NCBI GenBank assembly: GCA_023436825.1
Contig: JAEZHS010000371.1
Coordinates: 1 to 13,964 of the forward strand
Direction: 5' to 3'
DNA: 13,964 nucleotides
Source of the DNA: Pseudomonadota bacterium
Lineage (GTDB): Bacteria; Pseudomonadota; Alphaproteobacteria; Reyranellales; Reyranellaceae
Shown here: positions 12,325-13,964 of the stretch, in pieces
How positions within the stretch are numbered: position 1 is the stretch's first letter
Layout: every line of letters begins with the position of its first letter
Notes under the pieces: generated by a model
What the model was told of the DNA's origin: nothing
Databases searched by the model: none
The model's input: the letters and a program-made list of their open reading frames with translations, nothing else
Position numbers and translations under genes: made by a program

Positions 12325-12495
12325 TCAGACAAGTAAAGCTCCCGCGACCGGCGTCGGCGGTCCCGGTGGATGCGACGGCGGTGGCGGCAGATCCTCGGGC
12401 TCGGGTCCGGTAGGCTGCGGCAGCTCGGGTGGAATCGGATCGGTCTTGCCCGGCGGCGGCGGCACAGGTGATGGCTCGCGCGGCGGTCGTGTCAT
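12325..12495 (-). CDS. Proline-rich mini-protein
   Basis: A 56-residue product, 24 of whose residues are proline (M-T-R-P-P-R-E-P-S-P-V-P-P-P-P-G at the start, then P-I-P-P-E-L-P and L-P-P-P-P-S-H-P-P-G-P-P). It ends in a short hydrophobic tail A-G-A-L-L-V. It has no signal peptide, and the composition predicts an extended, disordered chain. Support for a real gene is GGGAG 6 nt before ATG 12495, a clean stop, and acidic/proline periodicity (D-P-I-P-P-E, E-P-E-D-L-P) that seems kept for its own sake. I recall similar Pro-rich small ORFs in related alphaproteobacteria, without any known function. It lies between the DoxX gene and the Gln-rich gene, all on the minus strand. Confidence 0.6.
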   Translation of the reverse strand: MTRPPREPSPVPPPPGKTDPIPPELPQPTGPEPEDLPPPPSHPPGPPTPVAGALLV

Positions 12496-12511
12496 GTCGC
12501 TCTCCCTGAGA

Positions 12512-12543
12512 AGGGAATGCCCGCCGGCGGGCGGGCATTCCCT
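12512..12543. terminator. Perfect 14-bp hairpin between two small minus-strand genes
   Basis: AGGGAATGCCCGCC (12512-12525) and GGCGGGCATTCCCT (12530-12543) pair without a mismatch around loop GGCG. The hairpin starts 19 nt after the stop of the Gln-rich gene and ends about 16 nt before the Pro-rich start, just upstream of its ribosome binding site. No U-run follows on the minus strand, so it may be a terminator without a classic tail, an mRNA-stabilising hairpin, or a control element for the Pro-rich gene. Confidence 0.65.
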
Positions 12544-12562
12544 AACGGCTCAGGACAAGGTG

Positions 12563-12727
12563 CTACTCGTCCATCTGCTGGTTTTGAGGTTCCTGGCCCG
12601 GCTGCTGATTGGGTTGTTGGTTCGGCTGCCGATTCTGGCGTTGGCGCTGCTGCTGCTGACGCTGTTGGCGCTCGCGCTGCTGCTGGTCACGGTCCTGTTG
12701 CGGGTTGCGGTCCTTGGGATCGTTCAT
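12563..12727 (-). CDS. Glutamine-rich, low-complexity mini-protein
   Basis: A 54-residue product that is almost entirely Gln, Arg, Asn, Asp and Pro. It starts M-N-D-P-K-D-R-N-P-Q-Q-D-R-D, passes through Q-Q-R-E-R-Q-Q-R repeats and R-Q-P-N-Q-Q-P-N-Q-Q-P, and ends G-Q-E-P-Q-N-Q-Q-M-D-E. It should be highly charged and disordered, with no membrane or secretion signal. GGAGG 7 nt before ATG 12727 supports translation; the open frame further upstream has no such signal and is not used. The CTG/TTG-rich plus strand is the complement of CAG/CAA codons, so replication slippage could have built the repeats. The function is unknown. It diverges from the EF-hand gene at 12861 across 133 bp that likely hold both promoters. 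Confidence 0.65.
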   Translation of the reverse strand: MNDPKDRNPQQDRDQQQRERQQRQQQQRQRQNRQPNQQPNQQPGQEPQNQQMDE

Positions 12728-12860
12728 CGCTCGTCCTCCATGGCTTCCGCAACGCCCGGGATTGGGCGCCGCCAGTTCAGGAACGCACCCCTGACGCAAC
12801 GGGTTGCCGGCGGTCTCGTTCACCCGGAGCAGCCCGACCCACAAGATCTGGAGACGCGTG

Positions 12861-13319
12861 ATGAGCCGAAAATCTGCACTTGCCGTGCTCGCGGTTGGTT
12901 GCGCCTTGCTGCCGATCGCTTCTTGGGCGGCGTCCGACGCCGACTGCGCGGCGCAATGGAAGAGCGCCGACGGCAACAACGACGGCGTGCTCACAGGACC
13001 CGAGGCCGACCGCTATCTCGCCTATTATCGCGTGCGCGCCCACACGACGCCGGTCGATGGCCGCATCACCCAGCAGGATTTCATGACGGCCTGCAAGAGC
13101 GACGTCTTCATGGCCAAGGCGCCCGAACCCGGCGCGCCGCTCAAGGGCGCCAACAGCTTCACCGAAGGACAGGCAAAGGATCGCATCCTGGCAGCCGGAC
13201 TCACCAGCGTGTCGTCGCTGGCCAAGGACGGTGACGGCATCTGGCGGGGCAGCGCCATGAAGGACGGCAAGAGCGTCAAGGTCGCCGTCGACTTCAAGGG
13301 CAACGTCGTCAGCCAATAG
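12861..13319 (+). CDS. Secreted EF-hand / PepSY-like protein
   Basis: A 152-residue exported protein. The signal peptide is S-R-K-S-A-L-A-V-L-A-V-G-C-A-L-L-P-I-A-S then W-A-A (cleavage near residue 24). A canonical EF-hand loop follows, D-G-N-N-D-G-V-L-T-G-P-E (about residues 37-48, calcium ligands at positions 1, 3, 5 and 12), and a weaker second one, V-D-G-R-I-T-Q-Q-D-F. The C-terminal third (I-L-A-A-G-L-T-S-V-S-S-L-A-K-D-G-D-G-I-W-R-G then V-A-V-D-F-K-G-N-V-V) has the PepSY-like pattern of small periplasmic proteins. GGAG 7 nt before ATG 12861 sets the start. It is 12 nt upstream of the stress-type gene and probably co-transcribed with it. Calcium binding in the periplasm is inferred. Confidence 0.82.
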   Translation: MSRKSALAVLAVGCALLPIASWAASDADCAAQWKSADGNNDGVLTGPEADRYLAYYRVRAHTTPVDGRITQQDFMTACKSDVFMAKAPEPGAPLKGANSFTEGQAKDRILAAGLTSVSSLAKDGDGIWRGSAMKDGKSVKVAVDFKGNVVSQ

Positions 13320-13331
13320 GAGCAATCGATC

Positions 13332-13919
13332 ATGCAGACCACTACGCGCGTCTATGACACCTACGGCCAGGCTCGCCAGGTCGTGGCCGATCTCGAGGCG
13401 TCCGGCATCAAGAGCTCGGACATCAACCTGATCGCCAACAAGTACATCTGCGACGAGACCGCCCGCATCGAAGAACCGTCGGCGACGGGACCGGCCGCCG
13501 GCGTGGGCGCGGCCCTGGGCGGCACGGCCGGCCTCCTGGCCGGGCTGGGCGTCATCGCCGTTCCCGGGCTTGGTCCCGTCGTTGCAGCCGGCGCGCTGGC
13601 GGCAACGGCGGTAGGCGCTGCGGCAGGCGCCGTGACCGGCGGCGTGGTCGGCGCGCTGGTGAGCGCAGGCGTGCCGGAAGAAGAGGCGAACGTCTACTGC
13701 GAAGCCGTGCGACGCGGCGGTACGCTGGTCAGCGTGCGCACGGCCGACGACAACGTCGCCTTCGTGCAGCAGATCATGAACCGACACCGGCCGATCGATC
13801 CGATCGAGCGGCGCGGCGTCTATCGCGGCCAGGGCTGGACGAGGTTCGATCCGGCCGCGGCGCCGTATCGGCCGACGCAGGCCGAGATCGATCGGTTACG
13901 CACCCCGTATCAGAATTAG
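13332..13919 (+). CDS. General stress protein 17M-like protein with glycine zipper
   Basis: A 195-residue protein. Residues 5-40 (R-V-Y-D-T-Y-G-Q-A-R-Q-V-V-A-D-L-E-A-S-G-I, then D-I-N-L-I-A-N) match the start of the YflT / general stress protein 17M-like domain. A Gly/Ala-rich hydrophobic block with G-x-x-x-G zippers spans about residues 52-113. The block returns to the domain's final strand (E-E-A-N-V-Y-C-E-A-V-R-R-G-G-T-L-V-S-V-R-T, about 116-136). The tail R-R-G-V-Y-R-G-Q-G-W-T-R-F-D-P is soluble. The family is linked to osmotic and other general stress, and the glycine zipper suggests membrane insertion. AGGAG 6 nt before ATG 13332 supports the start. The stop touches copy C of the palindromic repeat. 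Confidence 0.85.
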   Translation: MQTTTRVYDTYGQARQVVADLEASGIKSSDINLIANKYICDETARIEEPSATGPAAGVGAALGGTAGLLAGLGVIAVPGLGPVVAAGALAATAVGAAAGAVTGGVVGALVSAGVPEEEANVYCEAVRRGGTLVSVRTADDNVAFVQQIMNRHRPIDPIERRGVYRGQGWTRFDPAAAPYRPTQAEIDRLRTPYQN

Positions 13920-13921
13920 AG

Positions 13922-13964
13922 TCTTCCGGACCGTGCGCGTCCCCGCGCGCTCGTGATCATGAGG
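13922..13964. repeat. Palindromic repeat family, copy C (cut by the window end)
   Basis: The left arm begins TCTTCCGGACCGTGCGCGTC and continues CCCGCGCGCTC, then TGATCATGAGG. It matches the reverse complement of the right arm of copy B at all but one position (GTGCG for GCGCG). The right arm should lie beyond the window. It starts 2 nt after the stop of the stress-type gene. Confidence 0.8.

Noticed and set aside
12305..12538. Alternative minus-strand 77-residue frame over the Pro-rich gene
   Set aside because: It starts inside the 14-bp hairpin, has no ribosome binding site, and has random-looking composition; the Pro-rich frame has a good start.
12446..13234. Plus-strand 262-residue open frame with a leucine-rich segment
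   Set aside because: The Leu/Val-rich part is the complement of Gln codons of the mini-gene at 12563-12727, and the rest is out of frame with the EF-hand gene.
1..13964. CRISPR arrays, tRNA or rRNA genes, insertion sequences, phage genes
   Set aside because: No regularly spaced direct repeats, cloverleaf folds or transposase/integrase motifs were seen; the only repeats are palindromic intergenic elements.

Overview
The window is high-GC DNA (most third codon positions are G or C) with TctC/Bug-type binding proteins, a SsuD-like flavin monooxygenase, DoxX, a LysR regulator and intergenic palindromes. This points to a soil or freshwater alphaproteobacterium, perhaps Reyranella- or Bradyrhizobium-like. 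That placement is from gene style only, since no rRNA or marker gene is present.

The most important item is at 6403-6927. What looks like a 93-residue ORF ending in TGA at 6682-6684 reads on, in the same frame, for 80 more codons to a TAA. The TGA is the first codon of a U-G-S-C motif in a G-I-G-D-U-G-S-C-S-S-C context, which matches the UGSC family of (seleno)proteins. A strong two-part hairpin starts 3 nt after the TGA, and its UGCA-GUC-UGCA tip closely resembles the bacterial SECIS of E. coli fdhF as I remember it. I annotate a 174-residue selenoprotein with Sec at position 94. It is the second gene of a two-gene operon with a 354-residue conserved protein (5335-6399). That operon has a recognisable promoter and follows a LysR regulator gene (4343-5248).

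Layout. 1-1113: start of a secreted protein (minus strand), an EthD-like small alpha/beta-barrel protein, a REP-like hairpin and a CBS-domain protein. 1235-4258: a gamma-glutamyltransferase-like enzyme divergent from a SsuD-like monooxygenase, then a small two-helix membrane protein. 4343-6927: LysR, conserved partner, UGSC selenoprotein. 7098-7567: two small membrane or secreted proteins. 7611-11782 (minus strand): a probable catabolic or uptake region. Its genes in transcription order are a TctC-type binding protein, two tandem Lin0512-family proteins, a glutathione S-transferase, a RidA-like protein and a MetE C-terminal-like protein. 11873-12727 (minus strand): DoxX, a proline-rich mini-protein and a glutamine-rich mini-protein separated by a perfect hairpin. 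12861-13919: an EF-hand/PepSY-like secreted protein and a general-stress-protein-17M-like glycine-zipper protein, probably co-transcribed.

A family of GC-rich palindromic repeats (core TCTTCCGGACCGCGCGCGTC) occurs four times (1150-1212, 7571-7606, 9206-9297 and 13922 to the window end). Each copy lies just after a stop codon, as expected for a REP-like element acting as a transcript end. Several genes (SsuD-like, GST, gamma-glutamyltransferase-like, MetE-like, selenoprotein) involve sulfur, thiol or selenium chemistry, but nothing in the sequence proves that they share a pathway.
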